This document shows, in pieces, positions 1 to 11,459 of a stretch of DNA of 64,000 nucleotides. A program made the position numbers and the translations under genes. The notes below the pieces were generated by a model, which saw nothing but the letters and a program-made list of their open reading frames with translations, searched no databases and was not told where the DNA came from. Source of the DNA: Bidens hawaiensis (Eukaryota > Streptophyta > Magnoliopsida > Asterales > Asteraceae); contig JAIQDT010001737.1 of NCBI GenBank assembly GCA_021521415.1, forward strand, positions 124,001-188,000. Direction: 5' to 3'. Numbering within the stretch: position 1 is the first letter of the stretch; each line of letters begins with the position of its first letter.

Positions 1-479
1 TCGGTCTCAGAATCTACATCGACATCCATCGTAGACCTCCCTGTAGATTCTGTATCCAAATCTACATCTGGGTTCTCTTCTGGAGTATGAGAGGGCATGA
101 TCCTCTTGTACATGCCATCCGAGGTATAGGTGGAGTCCCTAAGCCTTTGGAGACGAAGGTTCACCTGACTACGGAATGCCCCATAAACGGACACCACCTT
201 GAAGTGCTCCAAGTCGTTCAACTCGATGTAGGCCACCTCGATTCCCGGCACTACCATATCAATGCTGAAATAATCAGCAGTTATGTACCCAAGCCACCTA
301 ACCATTCGTTTAAGTTGTTGGTACGTGAAGGTGTGAGGGTGGACATAGTCCACATACCTCACCCTTCGATTCCTCCGGACAGCGCCGGAAGAAAAGTGGA
401 ATCGTATGGTGAAAAATGTGGGCTCATAGTAGATGGGGACATGAGCACCCGGTGCACGTTCGACCCATGATGAAGCCAT
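1..479 (-). CDS. MULE (MuDR-type) transposase, PB1-like N-terminal part, cut by window edge
   Basis: An open frame starts at ATG 477-479 and runs left without a stop to base 1, giving about 159 codons; the rest lies outside the window. After a short leader (MASSWVERAPGAHVPIYYEP) residues about 20-110 look like the PB1-like domain at the front of plant MuDR-family transposases: an FTIRFHFSSG strand, an MVRWLGY helix, then a VAYIELND strand. An acidic stretch (PDVDLDTES) follows, as in the linker before the zinc-finger and DDE parts of these proteins. Full-length relatives are usually several hundred residues longer. The gene reads away from a repeat-rich terminus at 480-1805, which fits a MULE reading inward. 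Family assignment is from recalled pattern only. The plus-strand frame over 87-470 is treated as a shadow. Confidence 0.55.
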   Translation of the reverse strand, partial: MASSWVERAPGAHVPIYYEPTFFTIRFHFSSGAVRRNRRVRYVDYVHPHTFTYQQLKRMVRWLGYITADYFSIDMVVPGIEVAYIELNDLEHFKVVSVYGAFRSQVNLRLQRLRDSTYTSDGMYKRIMPSHTPEENPDVDLDTESTGRSTMDVDVDSET

Positions 480-504
480 TATCGGAAATTATAATCGGAA
501 GAAA

Positions 505-590
505 GGTGGATTGTGATTGTGGATTGTGATTGTGGATTGTGATTATGGATTGTGATTGTGATTTGTGGATTGTGATTGTGATTTTGACTG
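505..590. repeat. Short tandem repeat, GGATTGTGATTGT-type
   Basis: Units of 12-13 bases built from GGATTGTGATTGT are repeated about six times with small length changes just upstream of the transposase start. Confidence 0.8.
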
Positions 591-697
591 GTATTTAAAC
601 ACCATCGGAACCCGGTGGTACATCTCCCTGACAATTTGAAATTGGCGGCACATAAAACTGTAAAGGCAATGATGACGTCGCCACTCGTCAAATCAAC

Positions 698-1294
698 GTG
701 TGGCCATTAATTACGTTTTTGACACGCTTAAACATATTTTAGTGTGACCATTTTATCAATTATAGCCACACATAATAATGTATATGTGAAAATAAAAAAC
801 TTAGAAAAAATAAAACTAACATACTCTTTGGTCGCACAACCTCTTATAAGTGGCCATTAATTACATTTGGACACACTTAAAAATATTTAAGTGTGACCAT
901 TTCTCACTTATAGCCACACATAATAAGTGTATCTGTGACAATAAAAAACTTATAAAAAATAAAACTAAGATACTCTTTGGTCACACAACCTCGTATAAGT
1001 GGTCATTAATTACATTTGGACACATTTAAAAATATTTAAGTGTGACAACTTATCACTTATAGCCACACATAGTAAGTGTATCCGTGACAATAAAAAACTT
1101 AGGAAAAATAAAAGTAAACTACTCTTTGGTCACACAACCTCCTATAAGTGGCAATTAATTACATTTGGACATACATAAAAATATTTAAGTGTGACAATTT
1201 ATCACCTATAGCCACATATAATAAGTGTATCCGTGACAATAAAAAACTTAGGGAAAATAAAAGTAAACTACTCTTTGGTCACACAACCTCGTAT
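698..1294. repeat. 149-bp tandem repeat, four units
   Basis: The start word AAGTGG(C/T)(C/A)ATTAATTAC recurs at 698, 848, 997 and 1146, and a shortened match begins at 1295, so the period is 149-150 bp. Each unit also contains a TAGCCACA block, a GTGACAATAAAAAACTTA block and a CTTTGGTCACACAACCTC block. Units differ by scattered point changes. They lie inside the MULE terminal region. Confidence 0.85.
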
Positions 1295-1814
1295 AAGTGG
1301 CCATATATTTTAAGCGTTTTAGCCACATTACTAAGAAATACAATGGTTGTTCGTCATATTTCGCCACTTTATTAAAAATGTGGCTAGAAAATGTGACATT
1401 AGGTCACACAACGTAATATAAGTGGCTATATCTTTTACCTTTTAGACACATCTCTTATCAATAAAGTAGCCGTTTGTCACATTTGGCCACATTATTAAAA
1501 CATGTGGCTAGTTAAATGTCACAGTTTGTGGCTAATGCATGTGTTTTTGGTCACATGTATCAAAGATCAAACAAACTATGACTGTAGGTCACATTTCGCC
1601 ACACGTTTTTATAATGTGGCTAGTTTTTGTCACAGTTATTTTCAAAGTGTGGCGAAAAGTACCTGAGTAGGTATAGAATGGTTACATGAAGAATAATATG
1701 TGTGGCCAAAACATTCTGGAAGGTTTTCAAACATGGTCAAAGACCTTTTAGCCACACATTTAAGCCGAAGTGTGGCAAATCGCCCAGACCACATGTGTGG
1801 ACGAAGGTCGATAT

Positions 1815-3298
1815 TCACGTGGTGCATTCTCATTATTCTAACCGAGGTCTCACTCGCGTTTTCTACTTTAAAAGTTTCAGGCACAAGGAAACATTTCATC
1901 TTTTCTAACTTACTAAATGTCGTAGCTAAAAAACTTATATTCGCACCTGAATCAAACAATACTGTAGCAGCAATACCGTTTACTAGAAACTTACCTGTGA
2001 CAACATCTGGGATCTGCTTGGCTTGCTCCTGAGTCAACATGTAGGTCCTAGTCCTTGTCCTAGCTTGCTCAGCATCCTTTCTCTCATTTCCTCCGGCTTC
2101 ACCACCCGTACAAGCCCTTGCTAAGTGACATGTCTACCCGCACCTATAACACGTGGGCTTTGCATGGCAATCCTGAGCAAAATATCCCATCTTACCACAT
2201 TTGTAACAAGCATTCGAACCTAACCTGCATTCCCCACCATGGTATTTCCCGCACTTCTACTTGCACTCACCAGTGTGCATCTTCCTGCAAGTCTTACACG
2301 ACTTCTTTACCCACACTTTCTGTCTCTTATCTCTAGGGTTCCATGATCGGGTACCGGGTCGCTTGGCAGGAACAACCCATTTCTTTTATTTCTTCTCTTT
2401 CACCACCACCACATCCTCCACAGTCAATCATCATAAACTGTCTCTGCGAGTTCAACAACAAAGTTGAATTTAGCAAGTTTATTAGTCCTGACTAAAGTGC
2501 GGACGTTCTATGGCATTCCTCTTATGTAGCACTTGATCCATTTAGCTTCAGTATTAACCATGTAAGGAACCAACCTAGACATGCGGTTGAACTCAGTGGT
2601 GTATTCACGGTGTGTCATTTTTCCCGCCTTCAGATTCAAAAACCTTTTCTCAGCCCTCTCGACCTCAGCATCAGCCCAAAATCTCTTCATCACTAACTAC
2701 TTCAGGTCATCCCACCTCATCGCCTTAATCTCCTCTCGCGTCTTCCTTTTCTCCACAGACTCCCACCAGTACATAGCTTCATCTCCGAAAGATTGGGTAG
2801 CATAAGCCACTGCTTTATCAAGACGGCATTCGCAATTCAGATAACCTTTTCCATGGCGGTTATCCATTGGAGAGTAGCGATTACTTCTACAAAACCAGTC
2901 AGCTTCGGCGGGTCGCAACCTTTGAACGACTTATAGTTACACCCATCCCGTCCTCTCTTCCTCTCATCAACTTTCACCGATCGAAACTCACTCGAATCAC
3001 CTTCCCCATCATCAGTTTTCTTACCTACATCCCCTACCCTCTCAGCGGTCCTCTCATGGCTTCCAGCATAGTTTTCGGGTTGCAGATTCTTCATTGCTGT
3101 AGCTACAGCTTGAGTAATGGCGGCTTAAAGGGCAGGATACAATTGATACCGTTCATTCTTGCTTTGACCTAGTGCAGTCGCACTCCCTTCCTCTCTTGTG
3201 TTAGTAACTGGTTCCTCAGACGGTATCGGGTTGATGCGCTGCCTACCGGGACATCTAGCACAACCTCCTCGGCCAACAGCTTTCCGTGCTCCAGCCAT
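1815..3298 (-). pseudogene. gypsy gag-protease relic
   Basis: Gag would form the virus-like particle and the protease would process it. ATG at 3296-3298 opens a basic, glycine-rich start (MAGARKAVGRGGCARC). Pieces in more than one frame then show a PPKLTG block and a QWITAMEKV helix (retrotransposon gag start), followed by EEIKAMRWDDLK, KMTHREYTTEFNRMSRLVPY and the conserved gag C-terminal helices at 2690-2510. A protease block with an LFDSGANISFL active-site strand lies at about 1940-2040. In-frame stops near 3125, 2837, 2697 and 2508 and at least one frame change break it. The last part of the 1642-2040 frame is MULE sequence, not protease. No zinc knuckle could be read confidently. Confidence 0.55.
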
Positions 3299-3701
3299 TT
3301 GTACTCTATAAAGGAAACACAAACGCCATCACCCAAGGAACTATTTAGTACAAGGATAGTAAGGCTAACATGTAATAATAGTGGCCAGCTGTGATTAGCT
3401 GATCACGTCACTATTTGTGTCCTATATACTTCCCTTTATGAGTCTACTTGTGCTGGATTCTACCTTAAACAGTTAATCAATCAAACATTTCACATACTCA
3501 AATACTCCTATGTCTAGCAATTAAGGTAACTTTCTTACACATCCTTACATTGCACATGAAATTAATCATGTACTTTACCTTTACTTAGCTTGCTTGAGTG
3601 ACACGTGGCTTTCTTGAATTGGCATCTCCTTTCTTTTCATACTTAAGTTCCATCCTCTGTTCGAGTCTAAAAATGTAGGATGCTTAATTCTCTCGAATTT
3701 A

Positions 3702-3714
3702 TTCTCTGATACAA
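3702..3714 (-). other. Primer-binding-site relic (tRNA-Met type)
   Basis: On the minus strand the bases just inside the LTR read TTTGTATCAGAGAA, close to the plant initiator-tRNA PBS word TGGTATCAGAGC but with changes. It supports the LTR boundary at 3718. Confidence 0.5.
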
Positions 3715-4188
3715 ACTTGTATGGCCCCGTTCCCGGTGCCTCACAATGGACGTTGGATATACTCATAGACACAGTTCTAAATATCAGAGTTAATTAAAAC
3801 TTGCGCGGAATTTAAAACTTCAACCGTATATATTACATATCATCCAAAAATCTTGTTTTACATCTTACCAAGTTTTTCTTTGAAATAACATAGTTAAATA
3901 AAACATCATAACATTTTCCTTGAGATGCCAGTGTCTTCGATCCAATGCCAAGTGTCCGTATCAAGCGAGCTGCCTCAACCTATTCACCTGATTGCAAACT
4001 AAAAGTCAGCTACGCTGATTGAGTTCTAGTTAATCAGACAACATATAATACATTCACATACTTACATATATACGTAACTGAAGATACATATTCATGCTTA
4101 GCCTATTACCTTTCATACATACATACATACATACTTTCATCCATACATATACGTTTTAAAGAGCATTTCGCCCTATAACCTTTGCTGA

Positions 4189-4340
4189 TATTATTAGGGT
4201 ATGTTCCCTACATTCACATATATTATTAGGGTATGTTCCCTATATTCGCAGATATTACTAGGGTATGTTCCGTACATTTGCAGATATTATTAGGGTATGT
4301 TCCCTACATTCGCAGATATTATTAGGATATGTTCCCTTTT
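4189..4340. repeat. 32-bp tandem repeat in LTR, about five units
   Basis: The word TATTATTAGGGTATGTTCCC recurs at 4189, 4221, 4253, 4285 and 4317, an exact 32-base period, with ACATTCGCAGA-type spacers. Confidence 0.9.
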
Positions 4341-4804
4341 CTAACCATACATTCCATCCATCATATAACAATACATACCTTTCCTTATATAAACATACTT
4401 TCGTACATACTCATTTTATTATGTGCTTTCATACACACATATCTCATACTAGGCATACTACACATTACTTTCCCTGATGATACGTGCAATATCCGAAGAT
4501 CGTTCATGCCCCGACAACCATTCATTCATAACATCATACCATACCATCACATCAATCATCATAGCATACACTTACCATTTAATGCAAGTGTATTAACATT
4601 CACATTGAGTATGCACACAACCCCGAAAACATAACAAGAAAGTGGGGCTAGAAACTCACCTAGGTCCTGTTTCTTTCTGAATTTATAGTAATTCCTATCT
4701 TTAACTGCCCAGCTAACTGTATAACAATTGCATGTATCAATTAACTAACCCTATCCATATCATTATGGTCTCATCAGAAACTTCTAAGTCTGGGTTATTC
4801 TTAT

Positions 4805-5190
4805 CGAATGGACTTCCTATTCAAATGGCAGATTCGATTCGAATGGACTTTTTATTCGAATGGCAGTATCTATTCGAATGGACTTTCTAGTCGAATGGTA
4901 GATTCTATTCGAATGGACTTTTTATTCGAATGGACATTCTATTTGAATGCTTGATCTAATTGAATGAACCTTTCTATTCGAATGGTTCCTTTCTAATCGA
5001 AAGACTGTTCTAATCGAATGGCCACTCGATTCGATCACTTTTCTGAGTCATAGGTTTCGTAGGGACTTGATTCATATGCTTCCATTCTCATCATACCCCT
5101 CTGATTATATTCCTTTTGATTCGAATACTTCTCATTCGAATACATTCCATTCAAACCCTTCCATTCGAATACTTTCTATTCGAACGCTAC
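4805..5190. repeat. TTCGAATGG array in LTR
   Basis: ATTCGAATGGACTTT-type units, and later ATTCGAATAC-type units, repeat irregularly every 18-30 bases through this part of the LTR. The related LTR at 37.6-37.9 kb has an analogous but different array built on AACGAATG/CATTCGTT. Confidence 0.75.
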
Positions 5191-5905
5191 TGTAGCATAT
5201 TACACTATAATTATTATTATTACACCATATTTTGCTACCCGTTATTATATTTTTTTCCCATTCTTTTACCTTTTACCCTTTACCATTTCTATCCTTGTCC
5301 AAGATCTATCTTATTTAACAATAAACTTTAAACCTTTATTGATTTCAAACATGTTTAAGCTAGATCTAGGGCTTCTAAGTGACCGTATATACTAATGAGT
5401 TCATTAAGTCAACTTTTAACATCAAGTTTACATTTTTATGGTATAAAAATACTTGATTTTCCTTAGTATCAAGTCTTAGGGCAAGCCGTTCTTAAAGAAA
5501 CACAATCTTTAAGCTTACAACATACCTTTTTGGTTCACTTTGAGTTACGGTTAGCTTCAATACATGACTAGGAACGTTATTATTACTTGTATATTCAAAG
5601 ATCTAACACAAACCTTCCTATATTTTTATGCGGATCTCGGCCATAAGGTTTGAGAGTGTTTGTGTGTGTTTTTGAGTGTGTATGGAGGCTAGTGGATAAG
5701 AATGAGAGATTTTGTGGTTTTAAGGAGGTTTAAGGTGTTTATATACCCTTAAACCCATGGACCTAAGGCCCATCATCATCCCTTATTCCATCATTCATTA
5801 ATTAAGGCCACACTCTATTATTATATTTAACTTAATTAAATACTAACACACTTTTAAATAAACACAATCCATTTTATTTATTATTAGCATAAGTAGGATG
5901 TTACA

Positions 5906-7570
5906 TGAATTACTTGTTATTAGATGTGTATTTTCTGTATAAAATGATTTAGCTTTGATATTTAACTTAAATAGCTTGTCGGTAACATTAACGGTTGGAA
6001 AGTTCGACTTTTAACGCGAACTGAAATGAGTTTTCAGAACTGTTTTAAAACAGCTCCCAAGGTCATAAAATTCTTATACTTGGCATAAGTTAAAGTATAA
6101 GAAAAGGGTCAAGATAGCAAAGCTTTAACCTACATGGTTCGTGTCACGAAAACCGACACAAAAACGTTAAAATTGACGTTTTTAAGAAAACAGTAACTAA
6201 AATAAAAACCGTATCATTTTTATTGAAAAACTAATAAAACTTGACTAAACAATATATAAACAATGTTTTTAATAATTTAAAACTCCAAGTTTTCACGAAA
6301 AGATAACCGGTTCGTTTTTAAAACGCGAAACTGACAAAATCGACCAAAACTGACAACACGTCACCATAATCATAATAAGAATAAAACTTATAGTTTCATA
6401 ATATTCCAGCAACTAAAACATATTTATATAAATTTATATATATTATTAAAGAATATATTGGTTTGCTAGAATTATATAAACTATGATATTTGTTAATATT
6501 TGGTGTTTAGTTGTGTACATGTATATTTGCTAGTTGCTAATTAAGATAAGTTTTGGTCTTGAGTGCTTGTGTGAAAACGCAACTTGGACTTTAACAAACT
6601 AAAAGTCGCCAATGGATCGTTCGAACTTGAACTAGTAAAAAGATAAAAATAAACGTTAAAAGAAACCTAAAACGTTTGTGTGAAATATTCTATGTTGAAC
6701 AAACAACTTAAAATATATATATTATTAAACACGTGTACTATAATAATAGGACACGAAATGTTTGGATATATCTGGCGTTTACCTACCAAATGTGAGTTTC
6801 TCTTAAAGCCCCTTGTTTTTAAATATTTTAAATATTGTTTTGTGGGAAAGACATATTATTTTAAATGCATGTTATTTTACAAACTGTATTATAGTAGAAT
6901 GAGTTAAGTTGGTTAAATAACTGTAAACGAAAATAAATAAAGGCACAAAAATATTGATAGATCTATTTGGGTGACGCCCCCATTACCATTCGCGTTGGAT
7001 TAAAAGTGGGAGTATTTTGAGTTTGGTATGTTTCGAGTTATCAGTTTGATAGTCATACACGCATTGTAAGCTTAGCTAGTTTACAATTAATACGATTTGT
7101 TTAAGAAATAATACGTAAATTTTAAAGGTTTTTAATTACCATTGTTAAAGAACGGTAAGGAATAAATACTATCGTTGATTATGGTAACAAATTGGTGTAT
7201 AATGGTCGCTAAACCATTATACCGTGAGGTTTTATAAATAAATATTTACGTGAGAACTCACCAACATTCGTGTTGACAAACGTTTTTAATATGCTTTTCA
7301 GGGAAATAAATGAAGTATTGAAGCTTCGTGAAGAGCGCGGGAAAATAATGATGTGTGTTTTAACGAAAAACATTGACTTTATATTGGACTTGTAATTTGA
7401 ATAAAAATTATGTAATATGACACGTGTAACAACTCTTATGGTTAAATAAAGTTCATCTTTCATTTGAAATATATTCTTAAATGTGATTGGCTGAAAACGA
7501 TGTTTGTCACCACCCGAATGACTTAGTCAAAGTCTTACGTTGATTAAATTAAGATTTTCAGGGTGTGACA
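5906..7570 (-). repeat. LTR-like segment, unclassified; probable LTR terminus at 7570
   Basis: No gene is supported. The right end reads GGGTGTGACA, so on the minus strand a sequence starts TGTCACACCCTGAAAATC, a very common plant gypsy LTR start. The left boundary abuts the family A LTR at 5905/5906 and no PBS or partner LTR was found, so this could be a solo or truncated LTR. The interior is AT-rich with short open frames that look random (6680-6907 plus, 7209-7463 minus). Confidence 0.35.
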
Positions 7571-8328
7571 TTAGTAGAGACCCGAAATTTGTTTTAAGGG
7601 ATCCGTGTTAAACACAAATCCTCAGCCATAACCGTCAACATGTTTTTTTTTTTGTAGTCCAGGTGCTTAGCCGAAAACCAAATGTGATGAAGACAAAAGA
7701 CAAGGATATTACATGAAGATTTGTTAAACTACCCGCTAAAGACTTTAGATCATATCAATTTTGAATATAAAAGTTTGTGTTTTTCATTTTTGTAAACGGT
7801 ATTGTACTATGGTATTTCTCTTATATAACAAGAGTATCATTATACTTTTTCTTTTTTAATAATATGATGACTCATATCCTACACCTTTCTTTTGAAATCA
7901 AACAGATTGATTACCATGTGTGTTGAAATGGACCAAATTAGCATATCTAAGTATATAAGCATATCCTAAAATTAAATTTACAAAATTCTTGAAATCAATT
8001 TACTTGACGAAATTCTTGAAATAAAGCAGATCAGATACCTTTATGCAGCTTCTTTTTGAGTCCGATTATCAATGCCAAAAACAATACATCAAACCTAAAT
8101 CATAACAAAAACATAAGGACAAAGATAATATGAACGAAACTATATATTTAGTAAAAAAACACAGAAACAGCAGGTGGAAGCAGGGCTGAGTGAACACATG
8201 GTAGGGTAAGTCCGGAAAAGACCAAAACCCAACCAATAATATGAATTCTTTTGGTCCTGGGATTTCTATTAATCTTAGTTCGGTTTCAATCTCGGTTTTA
8301 AACACAGAGATACCATGTATGATATACA
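7571..8328. other. Unclassified spacer
   Basis: I see no gene, terminal repeat or RNA here. The short minus-strand frame at 8069-8371 crosses into the Tat LTR start and is rejected as a gene. Confidence 0.5.
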
Positions 8329-8649
8329 TGATGACGGGGGTAGCCCAAGGAATTAATAAAATGGCTTTCACACATTAACGCTAAAAAGGTTAGAAGGTTA
8401 AAAGATTCGTTTCCCGCCAAAATTTAGGGAAACAAGTACGTGAACAGTAACCACGTGCAACAGTACAACGCTAAATCACTGTTCACATCACTGTTCTCTC
8501 TATACAAGTGACATGCTCAGAAAAAGTATTATTATTATTATAATCGTTACCCAACGGTTAAAAGCTTCCCGCCCATAAAAGGTCAACCCTCTACCAAACT
8601 GGAGGTTAACTAGTTTACACACTGGATAAAAGGCTTGCATCTCTCCCTC

Positions 8650-8658
8650 TATAAAAGG
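8650..8658 (+). promoter_or_regulatory. TATA box of Tat 5' LTR
   Basis: TATAAAAGG, conserved at 18166-18174 in the 3' LTR and placed about half-way along the LTR as expected for the U3/R border. Confidence 0.6.
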
Positions 8659-8871
8659 ATGATCCTGCCATAAGTAAAAACAGACCAGATTAGAGATTAA
8701 CATATACTCTCTAATCTTCTCTTCTTCCATGAGAAACCTGCACATTGCTTGTTTCTTTCTTACTCCAAAAAGTATCATAACTTCACCAAGAACTTCATCA
8801 ACCGGTCTCAAACACCTCGGTCTTGGATCTCCGATGAACTATAACAAACAACAACAAACTAGTGAACCTCT

Positions 8872-8894
8872 CTCTACGTTTTGCAAACGTAGAG
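8872..8894 (+). promoter_or_regulatory. Conserved LTR hairpin, 10-bp perfect stem
   Basis: CTCTACGTTT and AAACGTAGAG flank a three-base loop. The same 23 bases occur unchanged at 18386-18408 in the other LTR. In R/U5 position it could be part of the element's RNA terminator or packaging structure; the role is inferred. Confidence 0.6.
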
Positions 8895-8995
8895 GGACAC
8901 CACGACATGCGTTAGGTTAACCGGAACCCTTGAAGCCTGTTAGCCTAACCATTACATTGACTATCATTGGTCTTATCTTTGTTGTAGCAACAAGT

Positions 8996-9013
8996 TGGCG
9001 CCACCGTGGGGCT
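8996..9013 (+). other. Tat primer-binding site
   Basis: TTGGCGCCACCGTGGGGC begins three bases after the LTR end. TGGCGCC-type sites are used by Athila/Tat-like plant elements (tRNA-Asp type). Only the first seven to eight bases match the usual site; the exact tRNA was not checked. Confidence 0.6.
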
Positions 9014-9071
9014 ACGCCGCTTACTTTATCTAAAAGACCAGTAGTGTAGCTCCATATTCATCAAAATCACC

Positions 9072-10870
9072 ATGTCCGAAGGTGAATCTCCCGATGAAGT
9101 TGACCAAGTGTAAAGAACACAGACACCAAGTGCCGGCCAGGAAACTCCGGCGGCTACCACATCTTTTTCCACCCCGGGAGGACCTCCGACGGAACCTTTG
9201 TTCCTTGAGTTTTCACCTTTCCGAACTCCAACCCCTTCACGATCTGGAGTTCCTTCTCCTCATGCAGGAGTCACGAACACCCCGGAGCGTGTCGACTTGA
9301 TGATGGAAGGGGTATCACGGCATTTCTTGCAACTAAGACATCTTCTTAACCAACACGTGAGCCAAGAAAAAGAAAAGGGGATAAGAATAAGGCTGGAGTA
9401 TGACGATCCGAAGCCCTCACTGTCACTCGGACGTCCACCTTCCCCTCTAACCAGCTCACGACTGGCTGCTTCTCATTTAGAAGTTGGTCCAAGTGTAACT
9501 TGCCAACCTTTTAACCCATCTCCTTATACATATGAGAGACCAAGCCCAACGGCTTTCCTTTTGTTCACTTCACAACCTCTTGGGCACGAGACTACTCTCG
9601 ACCAAATATGGCAGTCACCAGCTTCAAGTGTTCCTCCTACAGCCACTACATGGGAGCAGGCCATGACTGTCTTGCCCTTGGCTCAGAGCGCAGCAATAAG
9701 CACCCCTATGGGAACAAACCAAATAGCAGCAACTCCTGAAAGCCTTTAAGGCTTTAACCTCATGCCTCAGATGATGGCTCAAATGATGGCACACTTCCCT
9801 TGGACACAGCTCATCAACCGAGCACTGGGTACTCACCAAGGAAGGACGAGTCATAATATCACTACAATGGTAGAAGAAGACCTTACAAAGCCTTACAAGC
9901 CCGGTAACCTATCTTGTTTCTCCCAACAAATTACCGATTATGACTCTCAAACGAAAATCAATATGCCACCCTATATAAAAACATATGATGTGACCGAATA
10001 TCCCAAAAACCACCTCCAGGTCTTCATTGGTGCAGCTATAATTGAAAAATGGTCCCACGCTGAATGTTGTTTGATGTTCATGCAAACACTAATCGGATCA
10101 GCCAGGATATGGTTCAACGACCTTCCTGCCTAAAGCGTTCGAAGCTTCGATGATCTGAGCAAAGGATTCTTGGCCAACTTTTCACAAAAAAGAAGGTACG
10201 TCAAGGATGCCACGGTTATTTTTCAGATAAAACAAAAAGATGATGAAAGCCTTCGAGACTTCATCGAAAGATATAAGAAGGAAGGGTTGACATATGTGGA
10301 GACCGATGAAAAAATGAGGGTGGCAGGCTTCATGAACGCCATGACCTCTAAGTACCTCACAAGGGACTTTAACAAGTGCCTCCCCAAAACCCTTGAAGAA
10401 GCTCTCGAGCGAGCTGAGGCTCATTTCCGAGGAGAAGAGGCTGTTGATTTCAAAGAACAAAGAAAAAGAGCTCCTAGTTGGCGAGGCAACAGCCCCAACC
10501 AAAAGAAAGGGAACTTTAATCCCTATGACAAATATCCAAGGAACTCAGATCAACGAAGGCTTGAAGGTCGGAACCCTCCAAGCAGGGAGAAGACTGTGAA
10601 CTTCACAGCCTTAACCAAGACTCCTCAGGAGATCCTTGCCACCGAAGAGGTAAAACACAACTTCCGACCTCCTCGACCCTTGCTCAAAAGCAAGAAAAAC
10701 GAAAACTCCACCTAGTTATGTGAGTTACACGAAGAAAAAGGTCACCACACCAACGATTGCTTTCAACTCAAGAGAAGAATTGAGGAAGCTGTAAAGTCCG
10801 GAGAATTGGCTCATTTGGTAAAGAGGGTCAAGGACAAGATGGCGGAAAGAAAAAGCAAATAAGTGAATAT
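9072..10870 (+). pseudogene. Tat gag (capsid/nucleocapsid), in-frame stops
   Basis: ATG 9072 opens MSEGESPDEVDQV and the same frame can be followed without a frame shift through the whole gag. Stops interrupt it at 9111, 9747, 10131, 10713 and 10860. The front is a proline/serine-rich tail with MMEGVSRHFLQLRHLL. The retrotransposon gag core lies at about 9940-10440 (MPPYIKTYDVTEYP, ARIWFNDLPA, LRDFIERYKKEG, TLEEALERAEAHFRGEE). A zinc-binding remnant (GHHTNDCFQLK) is at about 10735-10770. Gag packs the element RNA into particles. Stops without frame shifts fit slow point-mutation decay. Confidence 0.75.
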
Positions 10871-11459
10871 GGTGAATATAGATCAAGGTGTTCCCAATAA
10901 ACGACAACGGTTGGAGGCTTGGGAGCTTCAATACGTCTACTTCCCACCACCTGAAGGTGACTTGCTCTCAAACCCTTTGGTGGTAGAAGCGAATGTGGGA
11001 ACACTCTGAATAAGCAAAGCCTACATTGACACAGGGGCGGCCACAAAGATCATGTATGAAAGGTTCTTCAATCAACTAAGCAAGGAAGAACGTTCAAGGC
11101 TTCAACCCTCCGGGTCCTCTATAAAAGGTATCGCCGATATACCCTTGAAGCCTTTAGGCCAACTAACCCTTGATTTCTGTTTTAGTGAAGGCAAGATGAG
11201 GAAAACCAAACCACTCACTTTTGTGGTTATCAGCATACCTTCCAACTATGATGTAATCATAGGAAGGCCAAGACAATGTGCGTTCAACATGGCTGTCTTG
11301 GTTGGTCAAGATGCCATAAAGTTTCCCACCAACATGGGAATTGCAACCCTTCAACCTACCTAAGAGGTTTACACGGTTGAAGGGGAAAGCTCACGAAATG
11401 AAGATGACGAACAAGGCTTGATCATAAACCAAAGTATCCTGAACAAAAGGTACGGGTAA
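10871..11459 (+). pseudogene. Tat aspartic protease
   Basis: Same frame as gag. The active-site strand AYIDTGAATKIMYERFF is at about 11020-11070 and the second lobe shows YDVIIGRPR at about 11250. Stops at 11007, 11361 and 11457 break it. The protease cleaves the gag-pol polyprotein. Confidence 0.7.

Larger units (their letters stand above)
480..1805. mobile_element. Terminal/subterminal region of the MULE
   Basis: No gene is seen here. The segment lies upstream of the minus-strand transposase and is packed with the word TGTGGCTA and its complement TAGCCACA, plus GTCACA/TGTGAC words, to about 1805. Dense short subterminal repeats are typical of class II element ends. The right boundary is placed where these words stop and recognisable gypsy protease sequence begins (about 1810-1830), so the element appears to have inserted into that gypsy copy. 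No terminal inverted repeat or target duplication could be fixed because the other end is outside the window. A CACTA-type end is the main alternative. Confidence 0.45.
1815..5905 (-). mobile_element. Truncated Ty3/gypsy element (family A): 5' LTR, PBS, gag, partial protease
   Basis: Reading leftward: LTR (5905 to 3718), a PBS-like site (about 3714-3702), a leader of about 400 bases, gag from ATG 3298, then the start of a protease that ends where the MULE begins. Reverse transcriptase, integrase and the 3' LTR are missing, so the element was cut by the MULE insertion or by deletion. A related LTR lies at about 36.95-38.62 kb in the same orientation. Confidence 0.6.
3718..5905 (-). repeat. 5' LTR of gypsy family A
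   Basis: About 2.19 kb. On the minus strand it starts TGTAACATCC (plus strand ends GATGTTACA at 5905) and ends at 3718 beside the PBS relic. It contains no gene. The block around 4600-4740 matches 37180-37340 closely (shared ACACAACCCCGAAAACATAA and GTGGGGCTAGAAACTCACC), which identifies the second copy. Internal repeats are listed separately. Small open frames here are taken as chance. Confidence 0.65.
8329..8992 (+). repeat. Tat 5' LTR (664 bp)
   Basis: Starts TGATGACGGGGGTAGCCC and ends TTGTTGTAGCAACA. Near-identical to 17848-18506. A TATA box (TATAAAAGG) sits at 8650-8658 and a strong hairpin lies near the 3' end. Open frames inside the LTR (8500-8811 minus, 8729-8920 plus) recur in the 3' LTR and are not genes. 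Confidence 0.9.

Noticed and set aside
87..470. Plus-strand frame opposite the MULE transposase
   Set aside because: The minus-strand frame is longer, open to the edge and matches a known domain; this one is its shadow.
1148..1375. 75-codon frame
   Set aside because: Made of the 149-bp tandem repeat.
4265..5331. Histidine/threonine- and leucine-rich small frames
   Set aside because: Products of AT-rich LTR repeats; no recognisable domain.
8318..8328. Target duplication TATGA for the Tat element
   Set aside because: It matches the right flank (18507-18511) but is six bases away from the left LTR start, so it is not a clean duplication.
8500..8920. Small frames at the Tat LTR (minus 103 codons, plus 63 codons)
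   Set aside because: They lie wholly inside an LTR; the plus one recurs in the 3' LTR (18246-18434).
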